NCBI RefSeq assembly: GCF_009733595.1
Contig: NZ_WOFH01000010.1
Location: forward strand, 62,001 to 126,000
Length of the DNA stretch: 64,000 bases
Direction: 5' to 3'
Source: Actinomadura litoris
GTDB lineage: Bacteria > Actinomycetota > Actinomycetes > Streptosporangiales > Streptosporangiaceae
A model generated the notes under the pieces. The model searched no databases. It was given only the letters and a program-made list of their open reading frames with translations, and was not told the origin of the DNA. The position numbers and the translations under genes were made by a program. How positions within the stretch are numbered: the stretch's first letter is position 1; each line of letters opens with the position of its first letter. Of this stretch, positions 17,868 to 26,856 are shown in pieces.

Positions 17868-18528
17868 CCAAAGCCCCGACACCTCACCCATCGCACGAGC
17901 CCCCGGACCCCACTCCGGCCTCCTACCGGCACGGCCATGAACGAACGCCGCCGTTGGCCGGGCACACGACGGCGCGCTTGCACGATCACAGTCGGCGTGC
18001 GAGCCGCGGGCGCTGGTCTGGGCTTGTATGAGCTTGGCAGGGGCGACCGCGATCGAACGCCGCCGTGACCGGATATGCCGTGGCGCGCCTTCACGATCGC
18101 GTTCAGCGTGCGAGCCACCGGACAGTGGTGCGGGCTCGCTCGGGCGCGGCCGTGGTCGAATGCCGCCGTTGGCCGGGCATGCGATGGCGCTTGCACGATC
18201 GCGGTCGGCGTGCGAGCCGCCGGGCACTGGTTGGGCTCGTTCAGGCGCGGCCATGATCGAACGCCGCCGTGACCGGATATGCGGTGGCGCCTTCACGATC
18301 GCGTTCAGGGTGCGAGCCCCCGGGCACTGGTGCGGGCTCGCTCGGGCGCGGCGGTGGTCGAACGCTGCCGTTGGCCGGGCACGCGATGGCGCGCTTGCAC
18401 GATCGCGGTCGGCGTGCGAGCTGCGGGCGCTGGTGTGGGTGCGGCCGGGGTGGCCATGGGCGCGTTCATGATCGAATGTCGCCGGTCACCGCTCGGTGGG
18501 CATGATCGCGGGGTGCTCGGCGCCGAAG
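17868..18528. other. 661-base gap between convergent secA2 and lhr, filled by repeats
   Basis: No protein gene is supported here. Reading frames are open on both strands only because of base composition, and they encode repetitive Arg/Ala/Gly peptides. Nearly all of the gap is the imperfect tandem repeat described at 17943-18500. Confidence 0.7.
17943..18500. repeat. Tandem repeat of about six 100-114-base units in two alternating subtypes
   Basis: Units start with GAACGCCGCC or a close variant at 17943, 18055, 18158, 18260, 18360 and 18474, the last being partial. Units 1, 3 and 5 continue with GTTGGCCGGGCA and TTGCACGATC. Units 2 and 4 continue with GTGACCGGATATG and TTCACGATCGCGTTCA. All full units then carry GCGTGCGAGCC or a close variant. 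The real period is therefore an A-B dimer of about 202-215 bases. In several units GCGAGCC pairs with a later GGCTCGC (for example 18110-18116 with 18133-18139), so the RNA could fold into serial hairpins. Confidence 0.85.
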
Positions 18529-21500
18529 TTATGAACGGAGGCGGAGGCCGCGGGGGGTCGGGTGGAAGCCTGCGGATTCCAGGGCGGCGGCCAGGGGGGA
18601 GGTGCCGATCGACTCGCCGTCGGCGCGTTCCACGGTCAGTTTGCCCAGGGCGCCCTCGCGGACGGCCAGGGCCAGCGCGTCGACCGCGGGTTGCAGGACG
18701 GCGGGGTCGTCGTCCCAGGTCAGCAGGGTGCGGCCGCCGCGTTCGACGTACAGGACGAGGTGGCCCTCCACCAGGACGACGAGCGCGCCCGCCTTGCGGC
18801 CGGGCTTGTGGCCGCTGGCGACCTCGTCGGCGCGGGCGGGCCAGGGCAGGGCCGCGCCGTAGGGGTTGGCGGGGTCGGCGGCGGCGAGCACGAGGGCGCG
18901 CTGGCGCGGCGCCTCCCGCGGCGTCTCCCACTGGGAGGCGAGGTCGCCCGGGGGAGCGGCGGACGAGCGGAAGGCCCGCAGCCGGTCGACGGCTCCCGGG
19001 AGCGCGAACTGGGCGGCGCCCAGGCCCTCGACGAAGTACCCCCGCCGGCATCGCCCGCTCTCCTCGAACGCGCGCAGGACGGGATAGACGGCGGAGAACC
19101 CGCCGGGCGTGTGCTCGGCGGCCACGGCGCCGCGGATCACGATGCCGTACCGCTCCAGCAGCGCCTCCGCGCGGGCGTGCGAGCGGGGGGTCGGGTTGGT
19201 CTCGCGCCGGGGGAGCGGCCACCAGCGCCCGGCCACCGTGGGCGGGCCTGTCCTGGACGGCATGACGGGACGTCCGCGACGTGTCGTCCTGGACCGGTGC
19301 GTCGGACGCCCCGAGCCGAGCGCCGAGCGGAGCGGGGCCAGGGTGTCGTTGGTGAGGTGACCCGCCCAGACGAGGTCCCACACGGCGGTGACGAGGTCGG
19401 CGTCGGTGGTCGCCTGCTCGGTGCCGCGGCGCTGGTTCACCCGGTCGGAGAGCATGCGGAAGAACAGGGCGCCGCCGTCGCCCAGCGCGTCCAGGACGGC
19501 GTCGTGCACGGGCGTGCGGGTGATCTCGGTCGGCTCCGGCATCAGCAGCGGCGCGGTGTCGGCCAGATACAGCGCGACCCATCCGTCCCCGCCCGGGAGC
19601 GCGCCCTGCCCCGCCCAGACCACCTCGCCCGCGGACGTCAGCTCGTCCAGCATGGCGGGCGTGTAGCCGGGCACCCGGGACGGCAGGACCAGCGACTCCA
19701 GCGCGGACGCGGGCACGGCCGCGCCCTGGAGCTGCTCGATCGCCTGGACGAGCGCGTCGATGCCGCGCAGCCGCGTGCCGCCCGCGATGCCGTGCCAGGC
19801 GGGCAGGAAGCGGCCGAGCGACTCCGGCGGGGACGGCTCGACCTCGGCGCGCAACCGGGCCAGGGAGCGGCGGCGCAGCGTCCGCAGCACGCCGGTGTCG
19901 CACCACTCGCTGGTCAGCGGGCCCGACACCGTCTCGACGGGCAGGAACTCGCCCTCGACGACGCGTCCGGCACCGGCCAGCCGCCGCAGCGTCTCGACGA
20001 CCACGGCCGTGCCCAGCCCGAACAGCTCCGCCGGGCCGGACGGACGGAACGGCCCGTGCGTGCGCGCGTAGCGGGAGACCAGGTCGCCGAGCGGGTCGTC
20101 GACGGGTTCGAGGAACGCCTCGGGGATCCCGACCGGCAGCGGCGCGCCGAGCGCGTCGCGCAGCCGCGCCGCGTCCTCGATCGCGGCCCACCGCTCCAGG
20201 CCGCCCACCCGGACGCGGATCGCCCGCCGCGCCCCCTCCAGCTCCACCAGCCAGCGCCCGGCCTCCTGGCCGGCGGTGACGCGGGCGGCGACCTCGGCGG
20301 TCGTGAGGGGGCCGAGGGCGCGCAGCAGGTCGGCGACGCCCTCCACGTCGCGGGCGCGGCGGTCCTGGGCGAGGCGTTGCAGCTCGCGTTCGGTGTCGGT
20401 GACGGCCTCGGGGTCGAGGAGTTCGCGCAGGTCGGCCTGGCCGAGCAGTTCGGCCAGCAGCGCCGAGTCGAGTGTGAGCGCCTGGGCGCGGCGTTCGGCG
20501 AGGGGGGAGTCGCCCTCGTACATGAACGCGCCGATGTAGTCGAACAGCAGGGAACGCGCGTAGGGGGACGGCTCGGGCGTCTCCACCTCGACCAGGCGGA
20601 CCTTGCGTCCGGACATGTCGCGCATCAACCGCACCAGGCCCGGGACGTCGAACACGTCCTGGAGGCACTCGCGCATCGTCTCCAGGACGATCGGGAACGA
20701 GGGGTACCTGCTCGCGACCGCCAGCAGCTGCGCGGCGCGCTGGCGCTGCTGCCACAGCGGCATGCGCTTGTCGGGACGGCGCCGGGGCAGCAGCAGCGAC
20801 CGTGCCGCGCACTCGCGGAACCGGGCCGCGAACAGCGCCGACCCGCCCAGCTCGTCCACCACGAGGCGCTCGATGTCGTCGGGGTCGAAGACGGCGGTGT
20901 CGAGCCCGGGCGGCTCGTCGGTGTCGGGGATGCGGATGACGATGCCGTCGTCGGCGTGCATGGCCTGCGCGTCGCCGTACCGCTCGCGCAGGCGGCCCGC
21001 GATGGCGAGCGCCCAGGGGGCGTGCACGCGCGCGCCCAGCGGCGAGTGGACGATCATGCGCCAGTCGCCGAGCTCGTCGCGGAACCGCTCGACGACCATC
21101 GTCCGGTCGTCGGGGACGTGCCCGGTGGCCTCGCGCTGCTCGCCCAGGTAGGAGACGAGGTTCCCGGCGGCCCAGTCGTCCAGCCCGGCGGCGGTGACGC
21201 GTTCGCGCGCCGCCTCCGGCGCGAGCCCGGCCAGCTCGCGGGTGAACTCGCCCAGGGCGCGCCCCAGCTCGGCGGGGCGCCCGAGCTGGTCGCCGTGCCA
21301 GAACGGGAGCTTGCCCGGCTGGCCCGGCGCGGGCGACACCAGGACCCGGTCGGGCGTGATGTCCTCGATCCGCCAGGAGCTGGCGCCGAGCACGAACACG
21401 TCGCCGACGCGCGACTCGTAGACCATCTCCTCGTCGAGCTCACCGACCCGGGAGGACTTCTCGCCGACCAGGAACACGCCGAACAGCCCGCGGTCGGGGA

Positions 21501-23130
21501 TGGTGCCGCCGCTGGTCACCGCCAGGCGCTGCGCCCCCGGGCGGTCGCGCAGGACGCCGGTGACGCGGTCCCAGACGAGGCGGGGGCGCAGCTCGCCGAA
21601 CTCGTCGCTCGGGTAGCGCCCGGCGAGCATGTCCAGGGTCGCCTCCAGAGCCGAACGGGGGAGCGTGGCGTAGGGGGCGGCGCGTTTGACGAGGGTCTCC
21701 AGGTCGTCGACGGTCCACTCGTCCATGGAGACCATCGCGACGATCTGCTGCGCCAGGACGTCCAGCGGGTTGCGCGGGTACCGCAGCTCCTCGATGCCGC
21801 CGGTGCGCATGCGCTCCGACACCACCGTCGTCTGCACGAGGTCGCCCCGGTACTTGGGGAAGATGACCCCCTTGGACACCGCCCCGACCTGGTGGCCCGC
21901 GCGACCCACCCGCTGGAGGCCGCTCGCGACCGACGGCGGCGACTCCACCTGGACGACCAGGTCGACCGCGCCCATGTCGATGCCCAGCTCCAGGCTGGAG
22001 GTCGCCACGACGGCCGGGAGGCGGCCCTCCTTCAGCGCGTTCTCGATGACGGCCCGCTCCTCCTTGGACACCGAGCCGTGGTGCGCGCGGGCGATCTCCA
22101 CGGGCGCGTCGGCGGGCCTCCCCCTGGACGCGCCCGCCTGCGCCATCGTCGCGGCGGGGGAGTGGTCCTCCGGGAGGACCTCGCCGGTCGCGCGCTCGTA
22201 GGCGAGTTCGTTGAGCCGCCCGCACAGGCGTTCGGCCAACCGGCGCGAGTTGGCGAACACCAGCGTGGAGCGGTGCGACTCGATCAGGTCGAGCAGCCGG
22301 TGCTCCACGTGCGGCCAGATGCTGCGCTGGCGCGGGTCGGCCGTCCCGGCGTCGTCGACGAACTGCCCCAGCTCGCCCATGTCCTCCACGGGGACGACGA
22401 TGTCGAGGTCGAAGACCTTGTCGGAGGGCGGCTGGACGACCGACGCGGGCCGCGCGCCGCCGAGGAACGCCGCCACCTCGTCGGTCGGGCGCACCGTCGC
22501 CGACAGGCCCACGCGCTGCGCGGGGCGCTCCAGGAGCGCGTCGAGCCGTTCGAGGGAGAGCGCCAGATGCGCGCCCCGCTTGGTGCCCGCCACGGCGTGC
22601 ACCTCGTCCACGATCACCGTCTCCACGCCGCGCAGCGACTCGCGCGCCCGCGAGGTGAGGATCAGGAACAGCGACTCCGGGGTGGTGATGAGGATGTCGG
22701 GCGGCTTGACCGCCAGCCTGCGGCGCTCGTCGGCCGGGGTGTCGCCCGACCGCATGCCGACCCGCACGTCCGGCTCGGGCAGGCCGAGGCGCCGCGCGGC
22801 CTGCCGGATGCCGGTCAGCGGGGCGCGCAGGTTGCGCTCGACGTCCACGGCGAGGGCCTTGAGCGGCGAGACGTACAGGACGCGGCAGCGCTTCAGCGGG
22901 TCGGGCGGCTCCGCGCCCCCACCCGCCTCCCCGCCTACCGTGAGGCGGTCGAGCGACCACAGGAACGCCGCGAGGGTCTTGCCGGAGCCGGTCGGCGCGA
23001 CGACCAGCGTGTCGTCGCCGCTCGCGATCGACTCCCACGCCCCGGCCTGGGCGGCGGTCGGCGCGGCGAACGCCCCGGCGAACCACGCGCGGGTCGCCGG
23101 GGAGAAGCGTTCGAGCACGTCACCCCTCAT
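18529..23130 (-). CDS. lhr: Lhr-family ATP-dependent helicase
   Basis: The product of about 1533 residues is a full-length Lhr. The superfamily 2 helicase core has FAAPTAAQAGAWESI, Walker A VVAPTGSGKTLAAFLW, Walker B VIVDEVHAVAGTKRG, LSATVRP and QRVGRAGHQVG. A winged helix and the Lhr core domain (KSSRVGELDEEMVYESRVGD) follow. The remaining ~650 residues are the large Lhr C-terminal domain with winged-helix repeats, recently linked to uracil-DNA glycosylase activity. Lhr is a 3'-5' translocase in DNA repair. Starts at 23139, 23130 (ATG) or 23118 (GTG with GAGGGG) are possible. The gene converges on secA2. Confidence 0.92.
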   Translation of the reverse strand: MRGDVLERFSPATRAWFAGAFAAPTAAQAGAWESIASGDDTLVVAPTGSGKTLAAFLWSLDRLTVGGEAGGGAEPPDPLKRCRVLYVSPLKALAVDVERNLRAPLTGIRQAARRLGLPEPDVRVGMRSGDTPADERRRLAVKPPDILITTPESLFLILTSRARESLRGVETVIVDEVHAVAGTKRGAHLALSLERLDALLERPAQRVGLSATVRPTDEVAAFLGGARPASVVQPPSDKVFDLDIVVPVEDMGELGQFVDDAGTADPRQRSIWPHVEHRLLDLIESHRSTLVFANSRRLAERLCGRLNELAYERATGEVLPEDHSPAATMAQAGASRGRPADAPVEIARAHHGSVSKEERAVIENALKEGRLPAVVATSSLELGIDMGAVDLVVQVESPPSVASGLQRVGRAGHQVGAVSKGVIFPKYRGDLVQTTVVSERMRTGGIEELRYPRNPLDVLAQQIVAMVSMDEWTVDDLETLVKRAAPYATLPRSALEATLDMLAGRYPSDEFGELRPRLVWDRVTGVLRDRPGAQRLAVTSGGTIPDRGLFGVFLVGEKSSRVGELDEEMVYESRVGDVFVLGASSWRIEDITPDRVLVSPAPGQPGKLPFWHGDQLGRPAELGRALGEFTRELAGLAPEAARERVTAAGLDDWAAGNLVSYLGEQREATGHVPDDRTMVVERFRDELGDWRMIVHSPLGARVHAPWALAIAGRLRERYGDAQAMHADDGIVIRIPDTDEPPGLDTAVFDPDDIERLVVDELGGSALFAARFRECAARSLLLPRRRPDKRMPLWQQRQRAAQLLAVASRYPSFPIVLETMRECLQDVFDVPGLVRLMRDMSGRKVRLVEVETPEPSPYARSLLFDYIGAFMYEGDSPLAERRAQALTLDSALLAELLGQADLRELLDPEAVTDTERELQRLAQDRRARDVEGVADLLRALGPLTTAEVAARVTAGQEAGRWLVELEGARRAIRVRVGGLERWAAIEDAARLRDALGAPLPVGIPEAFLEPVDDPLGDLVSRYARTHGPFRPSGPAELFGLGTAVVVETLRRLAGAGRVVEGEFLPVETVSGPLTSEWCDTGVLRTLRRRSLARLRAEVEPSPPESLGRFLPAWHGIAGGTRLRGIDALVQAIEQLQGAAVPASALESLVLPSRVPGYTPAMLDELTSAGEVVWAGQGALPGGDGWVALYLADTAPLLMPEPTEITRTPVHDAVLDALGDGGALFFRMLSDRVNQRRGTEQATTDADLVTAVWDLVWAGHLTNDTLAPLRSALGSGRPTHRSRTTRRGRPVMPSRTGPPTVAGRWWPLPRRETNPTPRSHARAEALLERYGIVIRGAVAAEHTPGGFSAVYPVLRAFEESGRCRRGYFVEGLGAAQFALPGAVDRLRAFRSSAAPPGDLASQWETPREAPRQRALVLAAADPANPYGAALPWPARADEVASGHKPGRKAGALVVLVEGHLVLYVERGGRTLLTWDDDPAVLQPAVDALALAVREGALGKLTVERADGESIGTSPLAAALESAGFHPTPRGLRLRS

Positions 23131-23254
23131 GCCGACCATCCTGCCTCGCGGGTCCGACAGAACGCGCCGCCGTGGCCCGCGTCACATCGAAGCAAGCGTT
23201 TGCCCGGTCGTCGCGACGGGCCTCGTGTCCTCCGGCGTCGGATAGCGTGAGCGG

Positions 23255-23449
23255 GTGCGGCTCACAGTTTTCTGGGATCGAATGAACCAGCAGTTCGGGG
23301 AGCGCTACGCCGAGAGCGTGGCCAAGGACTACGTCATCGCCCAACTCGGCGGCCGCACCATCGAGCAGGCCCTCGCCGACGGGGAGCCCGCCAAGAAGGT
23401 GTGGCAGGCCGTGGTCGCCACCTTCGACGTCCCCTCCACGCTGCACTGA
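23255..23449 (+). CDS. DUF3046 family small protein
   Basis: The 64-residue protein starts at a GTG and reads MRLTVFWDRMNQQFGERYAE, then SVAKDYVIAQLGGRTIEQAL and EPAKKVWQAVVATFDVP. It is a clear DUF3046 member, a family of actinobacterial proteins usually encoded just upstream of recA. Here recA is 3.4 kb away because the ATP-grasp cluster lies between them. The function is unknown. Lhr is divergent from it, with 124 bases between the two starts. Confidence 0.9.
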   Translation: MRLTVFWDRMNQQFGERYAESVAKDYVIAQLGGRTIEQALADGEPAKKVWQAVVATFDVPSTLH

Positions 23450-23480
23450 CCGGGGTCCCGCACGCGCGGGCCGGCGCGCC

Positions 23481-23942
23481 TCAGTAGACCGCGACCGCGG
23501 TGACGAAGCCGATCATCAGGTTGGCCACCGCCAGCAGGATCGCGGCGGGCTCCAGCCGGTCCTCGGCGTCGTCGGCCAGCCTGCGGATGCTGATCCCCAC
23601 CAGCCGGTCGAAGACCACCGTGGCGACCGTCTGCGCGATGATGCCGACGCCGCCGAACACCAGCGTCCTGGTCAGGCCCTCCGCGAGGTCGCCGCCGGAC
23701 GCGTAGATCGACACCCCGACGATCAGGCCGACGCCGACCGTCGCCGCGCAGGCGAGCAGCGTCGCGTTGGGGTTGCGGTGCTCGCGGATCACCGTGATCA
23801 GGCGGCCTGGGGTGGCCAGGTCGGTCATGTAGAAGCCGACGATGAACAGCACCAGGCCGACCCCGGCGTAGGCGAGGAGCGCCCCGGTCCCGTCCAGCAG
23901 GATCTGGCCGAGGCTGTCGTCGTTCGCCGCCAAGGTTGTCAT
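23481..23942 (-). CDS. DUF350 (YjfL-like) membrane protein
   Basis: The 153-residue protein has four predicted transmembrane helices: around residues 20-41 (LLAYAGVGLVLFIVGFYMTD), 62-83, 92-113 and 133-153. Gly-rich faces and GLVLFIVGFYMTDLATPG match the DUF350 family, of which E. coli YjfL is a member. It lies 64 bases downstream of the glutathionylspermidine-synthase-like gene on the same strand. DUF350 genes are repeatedly found with GspS-like ATP-grasp genes and small lipoproteins, and that arrangement is reproduced here. The molecular function is unknown. Confidence 0.88.
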   Translation of the reverse strand: MTTLAANDDSLGQILLDGTGALLAYAGVGLVLFIVGFYMTDLATPGRLITVIREHRNPNATLLACAATVGVGLIVGVSIYASGGDLAEGLTRTLVFGGVGIIAQTVATVVFDRLVGISIRRLADDAEDRLEPAAILLAVANLMIGFVTAVAVY

Positions 23943-24006
23943 GGTTCTCCTTAGAAGGTGGGGGCCGGGGTCTACGGCGAGGCTCTGAACGCGTGGGCCA
24001 TGGGCC

Positions 24007-25164
24007 TTACAGGGGAATGCGGTGCGGGACGAAGGAGGACGTGTCGTCGGTGATGAGCCCGGCCGTCTCGCGGATGCCGATCCCCGCCGACTCGTCCTCC
24101 ACGACCCAGGCGCCGATCACCGGGTGCTCGCCGTCGAAGTCGGGGAGCGCGCAGAACTCCTGGAAGACGAACCCCTCCGCGCCGTAGGCGCCCTCGGTGC
24201 GCTGCTCACCGCCGTCCGGGGTGACGATGCGCATGCTCGCCCCCTCCCGTCCCAGCAGGGGCTTCTGCACGTACGAGGTGAGGCTCCCGGGCGTGTTCAG
24301 GTAGGTGGGGAGCAGGTTGGGGTGCCCGGGGAACAGCTCCCAGAGCAGGACGAGCAGCGCCTTGTTCGACAGCACCATCTTCCAGATCGGCTCGATCCAC
24401 GAGGTGGGCGCGCCGGGGACGTTGCGTCCGAACGGCTCGGCGACGATCCACTCCCAGGGGTAGAGCTTGCAGAGGGTGCGGATCTCCTTCTCGTCCATGT
24501 CGACGAACCGCTCGCGGGCGGAGTCCCAGCCGATGTCCTCCATGGCGATCGCCATGCCGGGCAGGCCCGCCTCCTCGGCGGTCTCCTGCATGTAGGCGAT
24601 CGTCATGACCTCCTCACCGGTCTCGTCGCCGTTCGTCCAAGCGAAGTGCACCGGCCCGTCGGCGACCCTGGGGAGGATCTCCTTCCAGCGCGCCACCAGG
24701 CGCTCGTGCAGGGAGTTCCACTGGTCGTCGCCGGGGTAGACGTCCTGGAGCCAGTACCACTGGACGACCGAGCTCTCCACCAGGGCTGTCGGCGTGTCGG
24801 CGTTGTACTCCAGGAGCTTGGCCGGGCCGGCGCCGTCGTAGCGCAGGTCGAACCGGCCGTACAGGTGCGGGTCCCCGCGCCGCCACGACTCCTCGATCAG
24901 CGGCGCGACCCACTCCGGTATGCCGAGGACGTGGTACCGCCCGGTGGTGACGACGTGCTCCACCACCTGCATGCACATCCGGTGCAGTTCCTCGACGACC
25001 TCTTCGAGCGCGAGCACCTCGTCCATGTCGAAGACGTAGTGGACGGACTCGTCCCAGTAGGGCCTCGGCAGATGTTCTGGATGCGCGGTCTTGTGGAAGG
25101 CGAGCCCTTGCGACTCGACCTTCTCGGCCCAGCCGTCGCGGGGCGTCGAACGTGTACGGCGCAC
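24007..25164 (-). CDS. Glutathionylspermidine-synthase-like ATP-grasp enzyme (YgiC/YjfC type)
   Basis: The 385-residue protein corresponds to the synthetase domain alone; there is no amidase domain. LYGRFDLRYDGAGPAKLLEY, NADTPTALVESSVVQWYW, QKPLLGREGASM and GFVFQEFCALPDFDGEHPVI are hallmark motifs of the GspS-like ATP-grasp fold. Family members form amide bonds using ATP. The true substrate of YgiC/YjfC-type proteins is unknown, and glutathione-spermidine ligation is unlikely in an actinomycete. It starts 4 bases after the lipoprotein stop, and a DUF350 gene follows, which supports a joint function. Confidence 0.9.
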   Translation of the reverse strand: MRRTRSTPRDGWAEKVESQGLAFHKTAHPEHLPRPYWDESVHYVFDMDEVLALEEVVEELHRMCMQVVEHVVTTGRYHVLGIPEWVAPLIEESWRRGDPHLYGRFDLRYDGAGPAKLLEYNADTPTALVESSVVQWYWLQDVYPGDDQWNSLHERLVARWKEILPRVADGPVHFAWTNGDETGEEVMTIAYMQETAEEAGLPGMAIAMEDIGWDSARERFVDMDEKEIRTLCKLYPWEWIVAEPFGRNVPGAPTSWIEPIWKMVLSNKALLVLLWELFPGHPNLLPTYLNTPGSLTSYVQKPLLGREGASMRIVTPDGGEQRTEGAYGAEGFVFQEFCALPDFDGEHPVIGAWVVEDESAGIGIRETAGLITDDTSSFVPHRIPL

Positions 25165-25168
25165 CGGT

Positions 25169-25558
25169 TCAGCTCCCGCTCCGGCCGCTGCCGCCGAACC
25201 CGCCCCGGCTCAGCGTACGCCCGCTGCTCGACTTGACCTTGCCCTTGCTGGACCGGAAGGAGGTTCCGCCCGACACGTACCCCCTGGAGTCACGGCTGCC
25301 GCCGTAGTACCAGAAGTACCGGTTGTACGACGAGTCGTATCCCCGGTCGATGTCGCCGGGGTCGCAGTAGACGTCCGAGACCACCTTGTAGCCGCCCTTG
25401 GTCTTCCCGACCGCCGGGGCGTTCCGGTCCACGCAGTACGCGGTGGTCGACTTGGAACCGCAGGCGACCAGGGCCAGCGACAGCGCGCCCAGCATCCCGA
25501 CCTTCACGGCACGGGAGCTGAGCCGGCGGGTGGGTTCCTGTGGGGGCAAGAGGAACAC
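25169..25558 (-). CDS. Small lipoprotein with RGGFG tail, possible DUF1190 (YgiB/YjfM) relative
   Basis: From a GTG at 25558 the product has about 129 residues. It has a basic n-region (TRRLSSRAVK), a hydrophobic core and a lipobox ending LSLALVAC, so it is an exported lipoprotein. The mature part has two more cysteines (YCVDRN, YCDPGD), a Tyr-rich stretch and a Ser/Gly/Arg tail with LSRGGFGGSGRSGS. An RGGFG tail is also found in E. coli YgiB, which is encoded beside the GspS-like YgiC. It may be the substrate of the ATP-grasp gene 4 bases downstream; this is inference. An upstream in-frame start at 25648 lacks support. Confidence 0.72.
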   Translation of the reverse strand: MFLLPPQEPTRRLSSRAVKVGMLGALSLALVACGSKSTTAYCVDRNAPAVGKTKGGYKVVSDVYCDPGDIDRGYDSSYNRYFWYYGGSRDSRGYVSGGTSFRSSKGKVKSSSGRTLSRGGFGGSGRSGS

Positions 25559-25743
25559 GTCCTTCGGATCGAGGGTCGAGCATCCAGAAGGTTCCGGACG
25601 GCGCGGTCGAACGCCCCCGCGCAGAAGGAATCCGACATGCGAGGCCACAGCCTAGGGGCGGTGCACATGGGACGGAAGTGACTCGTGTTCCGGTTCCGTC
25701 ACATCGCGGACGCGATCGATTCCGGGTGGAGCCCGCCGGGGTG

Positions 25744-26613
25744 TCAGTCCGGAACGGGCAGGTGCGCGTACAGGTCCATCGCGTCCACGGTCGAGGGGAG
25801 ATCGCTGACCTGCCCGTCCCCGACCTCCACCACCCGCCACTCGCCGTCGGTGCGGCGGGCGAGGTCGGTGGTGATGAACCGGCAGCCGAGGGCCCGGACT
25901 GCGGGCGCGACGGCGTCCAGCGCCGGGTCGGGCTCCACGTCGGGGCTGTCGGGGTGCGGCCCGATGAGCGCGGGCTCCCCGTCCACCCACCACACCCGCG
26001 CCTCGCCCTCGCCGTCATAGGGCTCGTACTCCCGCACCACGAGGCCGCCCGCGAGATGGTCGTCCTGCAGGGCGACCATCTTGGCGGCGATGCCGTGCAG
26101 CTGGACGAGGTTCTTCACGTCCGGCACGAAGCACGCCTCTTCCCACTCGTGCTTGCGCGACTTCACATAGTCCTTGACCACGCCGGGCCCGCCGTTCAGC
26201 GGACGCACCAGCTCGCCCAGCTCGTTCAGGTCTCCCGGATCCTGGCCCGGTGCCAGGGGGCGCCACACGCTGTGCGGGGTCAGACCCGCGAACGTGTCGT
26301 GCCAGCCCGGCAGCTCGTGCGCGCGCCTGTAGTCGTCCGGATGGGTCAGCAGCACCGTCCCGCGCTGTTTCAGGAGGGCGGCCACCGCGGCGTACTCGTC
26401 GCCCGTGAGCATCCAGCCCCGGTACCAGAGCGCGCCCAGGTCCGACGGCACCGCCCGCGCGGCCCCTTCCACGTCCCCGCGGCGCAGTGCCTCGTGGTCG
26501 AGCAGGGCGATCTCGCCGTAGTGGTCCCGCACGGCCGCCGCCTCGCGGGAGAAGTGCGGGTCAACGCGCCGTGGATGGAGCGGGTCGACGCAGAAGAGGA
26601 CGGTCAGCGTCAT
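25744..26613 (-). CDS. ATP-grasp protein of the R2K/DUF4343 type
   Basis: The 289-residue protein begins MTLTVLFCVDPLHPRRVDP and has a C-terminal ATP-grasp region with VVKDYVKSRKHEWEEACFVP, a beta-strand pair EGEARVWWVDGEPALIGPH and RFITTDLARRTDGEWRVVEV with a metal-binding acidic end. The KDYVKSRKHEW element is typical of the R2K clade of ATP-grasps, related to CDC123 and predicted to modify peptides or proteins. GGAGGG precedes the ATG by a few bases. The gene is divergent from recA, and the shared 243-base region contains the SOS box. The same-strand lipoprotein/GspS/DUF350 genes follow 185 bases later. Confidence 0.8.
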   Translation of the reverse strand: MTLTVLFCVDPLHPRRVDPHFSREAAAVRDHYGEIALLDHEALRRGDVEGAARAVPSDLGALWYRGWMLTGDEYAAVAALLKQRGTVLLTHPDDYRRAHELPGWHDTFAGLTPHSVWRPLAPGQDPGDLNELGELVRPLNGGPGVVKDYVKSRKHEWEEACFVPDVKNLVQLHGIAAKMVALQDDHLAGGLVVREYEPYDGEGEARVWWVDGEPALIGPHPDSPDVEPDPALDAVAPAVRALGCRFITTDLARRTDGEWRVVEVGDGQVSDLPSTVDAMDLYAHLPVPD

Positions 26614-26640
26614 GATGGAACCCTCCGTGGACGGCGCCAG

Positions 26641-26665
26641 CGTACGGGGTCCGGACCACCGTACG
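26641..26665. other. Nested inverted repeat upstream of the R2K ATP-grasp gene
   Basis: CGTACGG at 26641-26647 pairs with CCGTACG at 26659-26665, and the intervening GGTCCGGACC is itself a palindrome. It lies 28 bases before the ATP-grasp start, in the likely 5' leader, and could be an operator or an RNA hairpin. Confidence 0.5.
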
Positions 26666-26705
26666 CACGGAGATTCCTGCCCAAATCGGTAGACGCGACG
26701 ATGAT

Positions 26706-26719
26706 CGAACTTATGTTCG
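26706..26719. promoter_or_regulatory. LexA-binding SOS box upstream of recA
   Basis: CGAACTTATGTTCG fits the Gram-positive SOS consensus CGAACN4GTTCG exactly. It is 138 bases upstream of recA and 93 bases upstream of the divergent ATP-grasp gene. Being symmetric, it could repress both. Confidence 0.92.
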
Positions 26720-26856
26720 GTACGCTGACCTCTCGCCCACGGCGTCATCCACAACCGCGCCCGGGACTCGAAAGTGTCGGTGGCCCGCCGTAACGTCGCC
26801 CTCGACAACGCAAGGCAGCGGCCGAGAGCCGACAGTCACGACGAGAAGGACATCTC

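Noticed and set aside
18028..18471. Plus-strand frame of 147 codons in the tandem repeat
   Set aside because: The product is a repetitive Arg/Ala/Gly peptide that follows the DNA repeat, and several frames on both strands are open equally.
17943..18500. CRISPR array
   Set aside because: Units are about 100 bases and similar along their full length; there are no unique spacers and no cas genes.
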